Source of the DNA: Deltaproteobacteria bacterium
GTDB taxonomy: Bacteria > Myxococcota_A > UBA9160 > UBA4427
Length of the DNA: 64,000 bases
Direction of reading: 5' to 3'
NCBI GenBank assembly: GCA_029261835.1
Contig: JAJDAO010000073.1
Location: 124,001 to 188,000 of the forward strand
Of this stretch, positions 43,662 through 53,792 are shown one piece after another; within the stretch, counting starts at the first letter, position 1; each line of letters starts with the position of its first letter. The translations under genes were made by a program, and so were the position numbers. Below the pieces are notes generated by a model. The model was not told the DNA's origin. It searched no databases and worked only from the letters and a program-made list of their open reading frames with translations.

Positions 43662-46019
43662 CTAGGGCAGGCTGCTGGGTTGGAGCAGATTGAGCTGGTA
43701 GGGTTCGCCGAGGGCGGCGTCGAAGGAGCTCTCGAGCTCACTCAGGATGGCTTCCGCGACCGGGCGTAGAACTCGCTCGACGTAGTGGCGGCGGTCGATG
43801 TCAGGGGGCAGGGGCTCTCCGGGCAGCAGTGCGCGCGGGCCGCGCTGCGTGATGACATAACGGACCGTGCTGCCCGGTTCCTTCCCGAGTCTCGACTGTA
43901 GCTCCCGGGCGGCTTGAACATGCGGGGGGCTCGACGCTGTGTAGTGTTCCAGAGAGCGCTTGCGGATGCGTCTCGTGTAGACCAGCTCGTGATCGAGTTC
44001 GCCGCTGCGCACTCGGCCGACTACCTCACGTACGAAGGGGCGAGTATCCTCGTTGTGGAAGAGACGGGTCAGCATGCCGCGCTGCAGACGACGAGCTACG
44101 GCTGGCCAATCGCGCCGCACGGACTCGAGACCGACGATCTCGAGTCTCTCTTCGCCTGCCAACCAGCCCGCATAGCGCTTCTTGCTTCCTGCTCGCCCCC
44201 GTCGCACCCGCGGAAGGTAGAGGTGTGCAAAGATCTTCTCGAGCTCCAGATCGAGTTTCGCCTCCACGTCGTATTCATGCGCGATTCGCGCGCCGAGCTC
44301 ATCGGTGACCCGCTCACGCAGCCCGTTCGCCTCGACACATGCGGACTCTGCCTCCGCTGCTCCGGTGAGCTGAACGAAGACGGAGTCGGTATCGCCGTAG
44401 AGGATCCTCACCCCATCGCGTTCGAACGCTTGACAGGCCCAGGTGAGTGTCTGTTGGCCGAAGCTCGTGATTGCGTTGGCGAGGTTTGGGTCGAAGAAGC
44501 GGCAGGCGCGGGCGGCGAAGACACCGAACATGGAGTTCATCATGATCTTGATCGCCTGTTCGGCGTGCCGATCGCCTCGCCGCCTGGCTCTCTCTCGCCC
44601 TGCCATGAAGCGTTCGATGATTCTCGGCAGGATGGCCGGTTCACGAGAGAGACGGGCGCCATTGGGCGCGACGATGGCCGAACCCGGCGGCTCGCGTTCT
44701 CCGCACGCCAGCGCGAGGGGGTCGATGTTGAAGGTGCGGATCAGGCTCGGGTACAGACTCTTGAAATCGAAGACCGCGACATTGTCGATCAGCCCGGGCT
44801 CAGGGCTCAGTACCGCGCCGCCCTGCACGAGCTGCTGGCTCCGGCTCGTGTCGACATTCGGCGCCACGTAGCCGCGCCGCCGGAGTTCGGGCAGATAGAG
44901 CAGATCGAAGGACGCAATGCTGGCGCCGACACGGTCGAGCTGCATGCCACTGAGACGGCTTCGCTCGCCCGCGAGAGTCAGGAGCCCCTCTTGTTCCAGG
45001 ATCTCCGACACCAGTCGAGCATCCTCCAGGTTGTAGGCCACCAGCGCGTCGGGTTGCTCGTGATAGAGGCGTGTGATCTCGCTCGCGGGATCTGGAGTCT
45101 CATCGTCGATCAGCTTGCCCCTCCCCAGCACGGCCTGTGAAACCGTTTGGAGGCGGTAGTCGTCGAGGCGCAGCGCATCGCGCACCAGCGGGATGGCATC
45201 GAGCACCATTCGCCCGGGGATACTGGCTCGCGACTGTCGCGCAAAGCTCGCATCGGAGAGGAATTCGATCGGGCCCGGTGCGCGACCGATGCTCGACGCT
45301 TGCTGCGGGATAGCCAGCTGCCGGCAGCGGAGAGCGAATACGGCCAAGTCGAAGTCGATTACATTCCAGCCGACCAGCAAATCGGGATCGAGTTCGCGAA
45401 TGCGGGCCGCCACGGCGATGAGCAAAGCGCGCTCGTTCGGGTGGGATCGCGCGCCGGGCACTCGATCTCGCGACACCAGATGGACCTCTTCGGTCTGGCG
45501 GCCCACGAGCGCGACCGAGAAGATCTCGCTGGCATCGGAGCTGGTCTCGAGGTCGATCGAGAGATGAGTGAACTCCGCATCACACTCGCCACTGGTCAGC
45601 TCGGGGTTGTGGAAGTAGAGGAGGTTGCCTCGCTCGCTCGTCACCCTGCCATCAATCGCGACCGAGGTGTGGAGCGCGAGATCCATCATGTAGCGATAGG
45701 CAAAGCGTATGTCGGCCTCGAAGCTCGGAATGCCCTGCGCCGCCAGCTGGTGGCGCTGGGCGGGCACGTCTCCCGGAGTGGGGAGTGTCGCTCGGACGAC
45801 TGGATCCCCCGAGAGCGTGTGCAGCTCCGTCGCACGAACTTCTACTCCCCGGCCTCGCCGGGCCACATCGACATCCGTCTCTCGCACGAAGAAATACGGG
45901 CGAAACCGGTCGTCCTCCAGCAAGAACGGACGTCCACCGCTCAGACGGCCATAGAGCTGCACCACCGGTCGCCCGCTTCTCACTCGGTAAGTGGGGTGGA
46001 GGATCAGGCCGCTGTGCAT
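43662..46019 (-). CDS. polB: Family B DNA polymerase (Pol II type)
   Basis: Protein of 785 aa, close to E. coli Pol II (783). Exonuclease motif I HLSIDLETSSD (metal Asp and Glu present), motif II WNVIDFDLAVF and motif III-like YNLEDARLV. Polymerase motif A VFDFKSLYPSLI, motif B KIMMNSMFGV and motif C YGDTDSVF. So both activities should be intact. Pol II acts in repair and translesion synthesis. No umuDC-type or replication gene is adjacent; LexA-box search would be needed for SOS control. It is divergent from the Ser/Thr kinase gene. Confidence 0.93.
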   Translation of the reverse strand: MHSGLILHPTYRVRSGRPVVQLYGRLSGGRPFLLEDDRFRPYFFVRETDVDVARRGRGVEVRATELHTLSGDPVVRATLPTPGDVPAQRHQLAAQGIPSFEADIRFAYRYMMDLALHTSVAIDGRVTSERGNLLYFHNPELTSGECDAEFTHLSIDLETSSDASEIFSVALVGRQTEEVHLVSRDRVPGARSHPNERALLIAVAARIRELDPDLLVGWNVIDFDLAVFALRCRQLAIPQQASSIGRAPGPIEFLSDASFARQSRASIPGRMVLDAIPLVRDALRLDDYRLQTVSQAVLGRGKLIDDETPDPASEITRLYHEQPDALVAYNLEDARLVSEILEQEGLLTLAGERSRLSGMQLDRVGASIASFDLLYLPELRRRGYVAPNVDTSRSQQLVQGGAVLSPEPGLIDNVAVFDFKSLYPSLIRTFNIDPLALACGEREPPGSAIVAPNGARLSREPAILPRIIERFMAGRERARRRGDRHAEQAIKIMMNSMFGVFAARACRFFDPNLANAITSFGQQTLTWACQAFERDGVRILYGDTDSVFVQLTGAAEAESACVEANGLRERVTDELGARIAHEYDVEAKLDLELEKIFAHLYLPRVRRGRAGSKKRYAGWLAGEERLEIVGLESVRRDWPAVARRLQRGMLTRLFHNEDTRPFVREVVGRVRSGELDHELVYTRRIRKRSLEHYTASSPPHVQAARELQSRLGKEPGSTVRYVITQRGPRALLPGEPLPPDIDRRHYVERVLRPVAEAILSELESSFDAALGEPYQLNLLQPSSLP

Positions 46020-46271
46020 GAATCCGCTCTGCTGCCGGTGGCTTGTCGGTGAGCCTCGACTCGAGACAACGCCTGCCCGCCCGGATCACTTTCAGCGAGG
46101 CTCTCGGACGTCGTGCTCGGCGATATCTCCGCGGGGCCGGTCCTCTTGTGTGATTAGTACAACCTGGACCGCTGACAAGTGGACGGAGCGTCGCTCCGGC
46201 GCCTCAGAGTCGAGCGGCGTGGAGCCGATTGGCCCGGGAGTGAGCGCCGATTCGGGTTAAGCTCGGGCATC

Positions 46272-47807
46272 ATGGCCCGGGACGACATCTCCAACCTGGA
46301 GACCCAGATTCAACCGGCCGGTCAGAAACCGGCGGGTTTACCTCCGGGGACGGTGCTCTTTGGCGCCTACGAGATCCTCGATCGACTGGGCGCGGGCGGT
46401 ATGGGCGAGGTCTACCGTGCCCGTCATCTGCGGCTGAGCGGCATGCGGGCAATCAAGGTGATGCTTCCGGAACTCGCGGGCCACGGAGACCTCCTGCAGC
46501 GCTTCTACCGCGAAGCCCGGGCGCTACTCGAGGTGCACCACGACGCGGTCGTTCGCTGCCACGACCTGCTCGAGGACGAGCAGCGCGTCTACCTGGTGAT
46601 GGAGCTGATTGAGGGGATTTCGCTATCCGAGCGGCTGAAGCAGGGCCCGCTGAACGAGAGCGATGTACGCGCGCTTGGTGCGCGCCTGGCGTCTGGCTTG
46701 GCGGCGGCGCATGCCGCCGGAGTGGTTCACCGCGATCTCTCTCCCGACAACATCGTGCTGCCCGACGGTCGCCCGGAGCGGGCCAAGATCATCGATTTCG
46801 GCATCGCAAAGGTACTGCGGGGATCCGATCGGACGGTGGCCGGCGGCTTCAAGGGCAAGCTGTCGTACGCCTCTCCAGAGCAGCTCGGACTGCACGGCGG
46901 CGAGGTCGACGCGCGATCGGATCTCTACAGCCTCGGGCTGCTGCTCTCCGCGGTCGCGGTGGGGGCTCCGCTCGACATGGGCAGCCAGATCGCGGAGTCG
47001 GTCACCGTTCGAACTGCTCAGATCGGGTTGCCACACTCCATACCGAAGGGCCTGCGAAGACAGATCGAATGTCTGCTGGCCTCCGACCCGCGAGATCGTC
47101 CACTCAGCGCCGAGGCTTTTCTGGAGATCTGGACCTCCGGCTCGGCCGGTGCCGAGCGAGGTGAGCGGGGTCGCGCGCGCGCCCGGTTCGCCCTCGTGGC
47201 CTTTCTGGCTCTCAGCTTCGGGGGAGGTGCGGCCTACCTCTCGGGTCTTACCGCCATATGGTCGGGAGACGCCGGCCCGATCATTCGCCCGCACGAAGGC
47301 GCGGGCGAACTCCGCAGCTCGCCGCCTGTAGCCGGCGACTTCGCATCTCTGCACAGCTGGCTGCTGTCGGCCGAGGGAAGCTCGCGCGATCTGCAACCGG
47401 CCGTCTGGACGAATCCAGATCCGGTACCGAATGGCGAAACCTACCGGGTGAGCCTGCGCGCCGACTGTGACTGCGCCGCTCTCGTCTTCGAGGTTGACGG
47501 CAACGAGCAACGAATCGGTCTGCTGTACCCCAATCCGTACGAGCCTGCCCAGCCACTGACCGCGGGCCATCTGCGGGAGCTTCCATCCTCCGCTCGCTAT
47601 GTCCTCGAGGCGGTGCGCGGGGTCGCCACCGACCGGCTGAGGCTGATCGTCGTTGACGGTGCCCTGGACTTTCCGCCGGCCGGCTTTGGCCAGTGGCAAG
47701 CCATCCCGACACAGTCGGAGCGGCTGCGGGAGCTCGAGGCGCTGCGGCTGAGCTTGGCCACCGCACGCTGGGCGGCGGCGGGTACAGATCTCTCGATTCG
47801 ACCGTGA
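46272..47807 (+). CDS. Ser/Thr protein kinase with periplasmic DUF4384 domain
   Basis: Protein of 511 aa. The kinase domain (about 33-290) has GAGGMGEVYRA, Lys62 (RAIKVM), the catalytic loop HRDLSPDN (His153, Asp155) and DFG at 175-177, so it should be active. A single membrane helix (FALVAFLALSFGGGAAYL, about 315-333) links to a periplasmic part with a DUF4384 pattern (YRVSLRADCDCAALVFEVD and LLYPNPYEPAQPL). It probably senses an envelope signal and phosphorylates cytoplasmic targets. First gene of a three-gene operon with the TPR-barrel and FecR proteins. Confidence 0.88.
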   Translation: MARDDISNLETQIQPAGQKPAGLPPGTVLFGAYEILDRLGAGGMGEVYRARHLRLSGMRAIKVMLPELAGHGDLLQRFYREARALLEVHHDAVVRCHDLLEDEQRVYLVMELIEGISLSERLKQGPLNESDVRALGARLASGLAAAHAAGVVHRDLSPDNIVLPDGRPERAKIIDFGIAKVLRGSDRTVAGGFKGKLSYASPEQLGLHGGEVDARSDLYSLGLLLSAVAVGAPLDMGSQIAESVTVRTAQIGLPHSIPKGLRRQIECLLASDPRDRPLSAEAFLEIWTSGSAGAERGERGRARARFALVAFLALSFGGGAAYLSGLTAIWSGDAGPIIRPHEGAGELRSSPPVAGDFASLHSWLLSAEGSSRDLQPAVWTNPDPVPNGETYRVSLRADCDCAALVFEVDGNEQRIGLLYPNPYEPAQPLTAGHLRELPSSARYVLEAVRGVATDRLRLIVVDGALDFPPAGFGQWQAIPTQSERLRELEALRLSLATARWAAAGTDLSIRP

Positions 47808-47880
47808 TCCGCCGCATTGGATCGGGTTAGACTTGGGTTGCCTCTGGTCAGAGTGAGGATCGAGGTCGGTTTCTGATCGC

Positions 47881-49467
47881 GTGACGAGCCTGCTGAAGCA
47901 GATGGGATCGTGGGGAGGACCCGCAGTGCCGAGACGAACGCCGGCGTGGGCATGGGGTCATGCCGTGGCTCGTGCCTGTCATCGACGCGCAGCGCTGTTG
48001 CTTGGGATCGCCGCGTTGCTTGCTCTCTCGCCGCTCTCGCGGATCGCGTCTGCCACGGTCGATTCCGAGCTGGCCTTCCACCGTGGCGTGTCGGCGTTCG
48101 GCCAGGGGGACTACGAGGCGGCGCAGCGAGAGTTCGAGGCCGTTCTTGCCGAGGACGATCGGGATTCCGCGGCGCTTCACTATCTCGGTCTCATTGATCA
48201 GGCGCGTGGTGACGAAGCGGCTGCCGTCCAGAAGTTCAGCCACGCCGTGGAGGTCGAGCCCGAGAACAGCGAGGCGCGCATGGAGCTGGCGGTCGCCCTG
48301 CTGGCACTGGGGCGACGCGTCGAGGCGATGCGCCAGCTCAGCAGGGTGCTCGAGCTCGAGCCCGAACGGGCGGAAGCGCACCTCTACCTGGGCATCGCCC
48401 ACTACCGAGAGCGTCAGTACGCCTCAGCGGTGAAGCGATTGGAGCAAGCACTTGCCCTCGATTCTGGGCTGGAGCTCGAAGCCAGCTACTACCTGGGCCT
48501 CGCCCAGGCGTTCAGCGGTAATCTCGGCGCCTCGACGGGCGCCTTCGGCGTGGCCGAACAGACGGAGCCGTTGCATCCGCTGGGCCGGTCCGCGGCTTCT
48601 CTGAGGCAGCAGATCGCGACGCGCACACGCACGTGGAGTCTGAGTTTGAGCGGCGGGCTGGAGTACGACAGCAACATCGCCTTGACGGGTGCGGCGGCTG
48701 ACGAGCGGGATGACGGGCGGGGGATCGTTCGCCTGCGAGCCGACGTTCGCGCCATGGAGGGAGAGCGCGGCACACTCGATTTCGGCTATGACGGCTATCT
48801 CGGTCTCTACTTCACCGAGGGGTTGTTCTCTCAGCAGACGCACCTGCTCTGGACGGCGGGCTCATATCAAGTTGGTGCGGTGCGTCTGTCCGGTCGCTAC
48901 GACTACAGCTTCACGACGCTCGACCTCGGAGACAGCTTCCGGCACCTGCACCGGCTGACTCCCGGCGCGGCCATGCCGACGGGTGATTGGGGCGTCGCGC
49001 AGGTCTATTACCAGTTTCAGTACTTCGACTACCTGCAAACGGTCTCCGACCCGAGCTTTCGGCGCGACGGACCGCACCACTCGGCTGGAGTCAATCAATT
49101 CGTGTTCTTGCCCGCGCCGCTGACCCACGCTCGTGCGGGCGTCCGTGGCCTATTCTTTGACCCCAAGGGGGACGAGTTTGCATTCAAGGGATTCGAACTC
49201 TCCGGTGGCGGAGGCCTCGAGCTGCCCTGGGAGGCGCAGCTCGAGTTGCTCTACGTCTTTCATCTGCGCAACTACGACCACAAGAGTGCGTTCGGAGTCG
49301 GCAAGCGCCGCGACCGCAGCCATTGGCTGAACCTGGAGTGCGCGCTCCCGCTCGCGACTGGCCTGGAGGTCTCCGTGGCGGCCGCGTTCATCTTCAATGG
49401 CTCGAACATCGGCGATTTCGATTACAATCGACAGATCGTGGGCAGCTATCTGACCTATCGCTTCTAG
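47881..49467 (+). CDS. TPR protein with C-terminal outer-membrane barrel
   Basis: Up to 528 aa from a GTG at 47881; later starts (ATG 47902, GTG 47965) are possible, the last placing the signal peptide best. After the signal (LLLGIAALLALSPLSRIASA) come four to five TPRs (about 60-230), then a beta-rich region from WSLSLSGGLEYDSNIALTG to the C-terminal aromatic strand (GSYLTYRF). TPR plus DUF560-like barrel resembles Slam-type or exopolysaccharide export proteins. It lies 73 bases after the kinase. Export or outer-membrane scaffold role is inferred. Confidence 0.75.
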   Translation: MTSLLKQMGSWGGPAVPRRTPAWAWGHAVARACHRRAALLLGIAALLALSPLSRIASATVDSELAFHRGVSAFGQGDYEAAQREFEAVLAEDDRDSAALHYLGLIDQARGDEAAAVQKFSHAVEVEPENSEARMELAVALLALGRRVEAMRQLSRVLELEPERAEAHLYLGIAHYRERQYASAVKRLEQALALDSGLELEASYYLGLAQAFSGNLGASTGAFGVAEQTEPLHPLGRSAASLRQQIATRTRTWSLSLSGGLEYDSNIALTGAAADERDDGRGIVRLRADVRAMEGERGTLDFGYDGYLGLYFTEGLFSQQTHLLWTAGSYQVGAVRLSGRYDYSFTTLDLGDSFRHLHRLTPGAAMPTGDWGVAQVYYQFQYFDYLQTVSDPSFRRDGPHHSAGVNQFVFLPAPLTHARAGVRGLFFDPKGDEFAFKGFELSGGGGLELPWEAQLELLYVFHLRNYDHKSAFGVGKRRDRSHWLNLECALPLATGLEVSVAAAFIFNGSNIGDFDYNRQIVGSYLTYRF

Positions 49468-49543
49468 CTCGGACCGATCCGGCCGAGCGATCTGTGGCAG
49501 AGGCGGCTCGTGGCAATTCGTGGAAGGGGCGGAGGAGAGTGAC

Positions 49544-50449
49544 ATGGGGCTCCGCGCAAGGCGCGTCGGTGCGTACCTCGTCGTAGGCGTGGTATTTGCC
49601 CTCTGTCCACTGCTCGGAGCCCCGGCCCGCAGTGATTCTGGAATTCGCGTCACGGCGCTGGACGGCGACGCGCATGCCGGGGGAGAGGCGCTCGACATCC
49701 ACCATGAGGTGTCACCCGGCGAGCCGATCGAAACAGGCGACGAGGGCCGCTGCTCGGTGTTGCTGGCGGACGCCGCGATTCTGCAGTTCTGCAGCCGTAC
49801 CGGTCTGCGCGTAGGCGAGCCCGGCGAGCAAGGGGCCAGCGTGGTGCAGCTCGATCGCGGCGAGCTGAAGGCCACCGTTGGTCCGCGGCCTGCCGGTGAC
49901 CCCCTCGAGATCCATACCCCCGCCGCCATCGCGACCATCCTCGGCACCGTGGTCCATGTCGAGGTGGACCCCGAGACGGGCGACACGGTCATCAGCAGCC
50001 TCGAGAGTCGCGTGCAGGTCAAGAGCAGCAACCCACTCGCGACGGGGACGGTCATCATCGAGGCGGGCGAGCAGGTGACGATCCGTCGCGGCGAGTCACC
50101 CGAGAGCAAGCGCAGATTCGACCGACGGCGGCTCGCCAGCGCCGCGAGTTGCACCTTCGACGACGATTTCCACCGCGCGGCGGTGCGAGCTCAGCGGGCG
50201 TCGCGCATGCATGCGGTGACGACCGGCATCGCCAGCGAGGACATCCCCACTGAGGCCCTGCCAGCGGTCGGGGCGGGTCGCGAATCGGGGCTGGCGTCGC
50301 TCGTGAGCGCACGCCCGGTTCCGGGGGAGGACAAGACTATCGTCAGGTCGGATTGCCTGCCGACTACCTGCGGGCTGTCGACCGCGATCGCCGACGCGCT
50401 GCTGGACCTATGCCTTGGTGATCCCGGTGAGCACTGTAGCTTTCCGTGA
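49544..50449 (+). CDS. FecR domain protein, exported
   Basis: Protein of 301 aa from ATG 49544 with GGAGGAG upstream. Signal peptide about 1-30. A FecR domain follows: GRCSVLLADAAILQFC, ASVVQLDRGELKATVG, HTPAAIATILGTVVHVEVD, and ESRVQVKSS. The C-terminal 100 residues are without known domain and hold four Cys (DCLPTTCG, DLCLGDPGEHC). This is the free-standing type of FecR protein, without a sigma factor or TonB receptor nearby, often found next to CHAT or cyclase genes. Its stop is 25 bases from that of the convergent CHAT gene. Confidence 0.82.
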   Translation: MGLRARRVGAYLVVGVVFALCPLLGAPARSDSGIRVTALDGDAHAGGEALDIHHEVSPGEPIETGDEGRCSVLLADAAILQFCSRTGLRVGEPGEQGASVVQLDRGELKATVGPRPAGDPLEIHTPAAIATILGTVVHVEVDPETGDTVISSLESRVQVKSSNPLATGTVIIEAGEQVTIRRGESPESKRRFDRRRLASAASCTFDDDFHRAAVRAQRASRMHAVTTGIASEDIPTEALPAVGAGRESGLASLVSARPVPGEDKTIVRSDCLPTTCGLSTAIADALLDLCLGDPGEHCSFP

Positions 50450-50474
50450 CCACGGTCTCTTCTGAGCGCAGCCG

Positions 50475-53400
50475 TCACAGCAGGCCGGAGATCACGAAGT
50501 TGGCCCAGACCAGAGGCTTCTTCAGTCCCAGTCGCCCTTCGGCGCGTACGTGCTCGAGCTGCGCGCGTCGCAGCGCCTCGGCGCCGCGAAACGCATCGCG
50601 CGGGAGATCTGGCGAGGCGAGTGCCGTATAGAAGTTCTTCATCAGGCGGCGCGTGGCGAAGTCGTTGCTACGCCACAAGCTGGTGACGAGAGCCCGGGCC
50701 CCGGCGGCGCGAAAGCCCCAGCGCAGCCCCTGTACCTCCTGACCCCGCTGGTGCAGACCCGTTCCTGTGTCACAGGCAGAGAGAACCACCAGTCGCGAGC
50801 CGCGCAGATCGAGACCCGCTGCCTCGAAGGCGGTGAGGATGCCGCTATCGCGTTCCGACGAGGCATTCGCTGCGAGGCGGGCTTCGCGATTGGCGCCCGC
50901 CAGTACGATGCCGGAGAGCAGCAGCGGGTTGGGCGCGATCGACTCGCCGCTGCGCCAGGCCGATCGCAGCGCCCGCTCCTCATCGCACTTCGCCTGCCCG
51001 GCGAAATAGGCGTGCGTGGCGAGGTGCAGGATCTCGGGCCGGCTGGCGAGCTCGGAGCGGAGCCGCGCCTTGGTCGCCTGCTCACCCATCACGCTGCGCG
51101 TTTCGCCGAGCAGCGCGCCTACCGCCTGCAGCTCGGAGTGGGTCCCGGGGAGCGGCTCGAAAGGCGGGATGCGGCACGGTCCGGAGGCCGTCAGCACGAC
51201 GGGACCGCCGGCCTCGGGGCCGGCCCCGAACTCGGGTGCGCCGAAGAGCAGGGCTCGCGTGGGTGCGGCCTCGGCCGTCGCATCCGGCGCGTCGGCCAGC
51301 TCGTGGATGGACGTCAGGTAGCCGAGTGTCACGCGCTCCAGCAGGTAGTGGTTTGCATCTTGCGGGTCGGGCAGGGCGCCGAGTGGCAGGCCCCAGAGCG
51401 ACGCATCGGGAATCACGAGCCAGCGACTCGTTGTTCCGAGGGCCTGCTCGAGCGGCGAGATCAGTAGACGGGCGAGCTCCGCCCGCTCTCGTGCGGCGTC
51501 GCTGCGTTGCTCGCGCATGCTCTGCGAAAAACGTTGGCTGATGCGATCGATCGTTTCGGCCGGGCCGAGATCGACGCGCTCAACGTGACAGCCCGCTCCG
51601 CGGATCACGATTGCCGCATAGGCGGCGAGCGGCGGGCCGCTGTGTCCGGCGGCATGGCGGTCGAAGGCGACGAACTCCACCAGCGCGCCGTCGGCGGGCA
51701 GGTGTGCGCAAGCGGCGAGCAGTACATCGAGCGGCTCGCGTTCGCGCTGGGCCACATCGGCAAGGGCCGCTCTCGACTGCAGGGAGTCGATCTCCGCGGC
51801 CAGCTCCTGGGCGCGGGCCGCCAGCTCCGGCGTTGCGCCCAGCACGGCGGCCGCGTAGCCCTCCCGCAGACCGGCGAGCTTCTCGAGAATCGCACGCGTG
51901 GGTGCATCGCGTTCTCGATCGCTGGCGCGGCCGGCCGCGATGCTGCGCAGCACCGAGTCGCGGTGGGGCAGAATGGCGAGGTAGGTGTCGCGCGCGGCGA
52001 CGCCCGGTACCGAGAGCGCCGTGCCCACGACCTTGCTGGTGTCTTGCGCTGCGGCGACCCGCTGGCGATCCGACATCGCGCCGAACGATCGCCGTACGTG
52101 CTTGCCCACGATGTGTGCCGCTCGACTGGCCTGTGACCATGCCCGCGTGGCATCACCCAGCGCGAGTGATGCGTCGGCCGCGGCGAGCCAGGCGCGCGCC
52201 ACCAGAGGGTGCTCATCGCCGTAGGCCTGCCGCAGCAGTCGCGCGGCCTTGTCGATCTCCGACCTGGCCTGGTCGGGCTGGCCGCGTTTCCTGAGCAGGT
52301 CGGCGCGGGCCAGTCGAGTCGGCGCACTGGCGGGATGCGCTTCGCCCAGCACGCGCAGCTGGCTGGCGAGAGCGCGGTCGAGCAACGCCTGGGCCCGATC
52401 GGCCTCGCCGAGCTCGAGACGCATGCGGGCCAGATTGCGAAGTGCCTCGGCCCCGGTCGGGTGGTCGTGGCCCATCACCATCTGGAGCTTCTCCGCCACC
52501 TCCTCGTAGTCGTCAGCTGCCTCTGCGCTCTGCTCGCCACCCCACCTCGCCAGTGCCCGGTTGGCGCGGACTGTCACTGTCTCGGGATGCTGCTCGCCGA
52601 GTGTCACCCGCAGGTCGCTCAGCGCCTGGGAGAAGGCCCGGTCGGCCGCCTGCCAATCGCCGAAGTCGGCTCGTAGCACGCCGATCGCGTTGCGCGTACG
52701 CGCGATATCGGGGTGCCGCGTCGGCAGTATCTCGCGACGCGTTTCGAGCGTGCGTCGATAGGCGCCGAGGGCGGTCGCGTAGTCGCCCGCCTGTCGTGCG
52801 GCGTCGCCTTCGAGCTGAAGCACTGCGGCTGTCGAGGCGTGTGTCTCTCCAAATGCGGAACGGTGGCCGGCGAGTGCACGCTCGAGATGCGCCATCGCCC
52901 GGCCGGGTGAGCCGAGACGAATCTGCAGGTCACCGCGCGCCTCTTCCAGCTCGGCGGCGAGTCGCGTTGATTGGACGCGCGAAGACAGCTCCTCCAGCGC
53001 GCCGCGCGCCCCCTCGAGATCGCCAGCCTGTGCGAGCAGTCTCGCCATCGTGATGCGCGACTCCAGGGCGTCCGTCTGCCGTGCGTATTGCTCCGCGGTG
53101 TGCGCGGCCGCCAGTGCAGCCGCGGCATCGCCGAGCTGAAGCTGGATCAGGGCCAGGCTCTCGTTGGCTCGCATGCGGGCGGCCAGGTCGGTCCCCACGT
53201 CGGCCAGCGTGGCGGCGCTCTGCGCGATCTGCAGGGCATCTCGGTAGCGGCCCTGGGAGGCCAGCCGACGCGCTGCTGCGATCTGGCTCTCGAGCGGCTC
53301 CTCGCTGAGCCGCCTTCGGAGCTCGGCCCGGTGGCTTTCGTCGGACTCCGGCGTCCGGCGCACGCGTGCCGGGGCGACGCAGGCTCGTAGGCCCTTGAGC

Positions 53401-53774
53401 GCGCGTGCGAGCGCTGGGGCGATTTCGCTCTCGTCCTCGTTCTTGGTGCCACTGTCGGCATCGCGATCGGGTGGCGCCTGCCCGCGTGCTGTGTCGACCG
53501 ACGCGAGATTGAGGCGCGCGATTCGGGTGGCGGAGTGCCCCGCACCCAGATCCCCCTCGAGCGTGCCGACGAGAATGCGCAGCTCTTTGGAGGCCTCGTC
53601 GAGCTTCTTCGCGCGACACAGGTGCGCCGCCCTGTGCGCACTCTCGATCGCCGCGGTTTCGGGCGGTAGGGCCGACACACTCGCAGGCCAAAGCGGCGAG
53701 GTCGTGATCCCCAAGCCGGCCAGCAACAGGCTCACGACGGTGCAGGCCGGCGTGCTGGCTATCCGCTGCGGCAA
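50475..53774 (-). CDS. Exported TPR-CHAT (caspase-like) protein
   Basis: Protein of 1099 aa from a TTG, 18 bases after the OmpA gene stop. A signal peptide (about 1-37, ending VSA) suggests export. Residues about 40-700 hold many TPRs of the kinesin-light-chain type (ALGAYRRTLETRREILPTRH and similar). The C-terminal CHAT domain (about 780-1099) has the His-Cys dyad: His921 in HLATHAYF and Cys1001 in LSACDTGTG, plus GLRWGFRAAGARALVTSLW. It is thus a candidate protease. CHAT proteases in gRAMP/Craspase act on a TPR-bound partner; here no CRISPR gene is present. Partners are probably the adjacent FecR and OmpA proteins. Confidence 0.85.
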   Translation of the reverse strand: MPQRIASTPACTVVSLLLAGLGITTSPLWPASVSALPPETAAIESAHRAAHLCRAKKLDEASKELRILVGTLEGDLGAGHSATRIARLNLASVDTARGQAPPDRDADSGTKNEDESEIAPALARALKGLRACVAPARVRRTPESDESHRAELRRRLSEEPLESQIAAARRLASQGRYRDALQIAQSAATLADVGTDLAARMRANESLALIQLQLGDAAAALAAAHTAEQYARQTDALESRITMARLLAQAGDLEGARGALEELSSRVQSTRLAAELEEARGDLQIRLGSPGRAMAHLERALAGHRSAFGETHASTAAVLQLEGDAARQAGDYATALGAYRRTLETRREILPTRHPDIARTRNAIGVLRADFGDWQAADRAFSQALSDLRVTLGEQHPETVTVRANRALARWGGEQSAEAADDYEEVAEKLQMVMGHDHPTGAEALRNLARMRLELGEADRAQALLDRALASQLRVLGEAHPASAPTRLARADLLRKRGQPDQARSEIDKAARLLRQAYGDEHPLVARAWLAAADASLALGDATRAWSQASRAAHIVGKHVRRSFGAMSDRQRVAAAQDTSKVVGTALSVPGVAARDTYLAILPHRDSVLRSIAAGRASDRERDAPTRAILEKLAGLREGYAAAVLGATPELAARAQELAAEIDSLQSRAALADVAQREREPLDVLLAACAHLPADGALVEFVAFDRHAAGHSGPPLAAYAAIVIRGAGCHVERVDLGPAETIDRISQRFSQSMREQRSDAARERAELARLLISPLEQALGTTSRWLVIPDASLWGLPLGALPDPQDANHYLLERVTLGYLTSIHELADAPDATAEAAPTRALLFGAPEFGAGPEAGGPVVLTASGPCRIPPFEPLPGTHSELQAVGALLGETRSVMGEQATKARLRSELASRPEILHLATHAYFAGQAKCDEERALRSAWRSGESIAPNPLLLSGIVLAGANREARLAANASSERDSGILTAFEAAGLDLRGSRLVVLSACDTGTGLHQRGQEVQGLRWGFRAAGARALVTSLWRSNDFATRRLMKNFYTALASPDLPRDAFRGAEALRRAQLEHVRAEGRLGLKKPLVWANFVISGLL

Positions 53775-53792
53775 GGATTGCCCTACTACCTA

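Noticed and set aside
43914..45140. 408-codon plus-strand frame
   Set aside because: Antisense to polB; all catalytic motifs are on the minus strand.
50475..53774. CHAT protein as part of a CRISPR-associated (Craspase) system
   Set aside because: No cas gene, gRAMP or repeat array anywhere in the window, and the protein carries a signal peptide.
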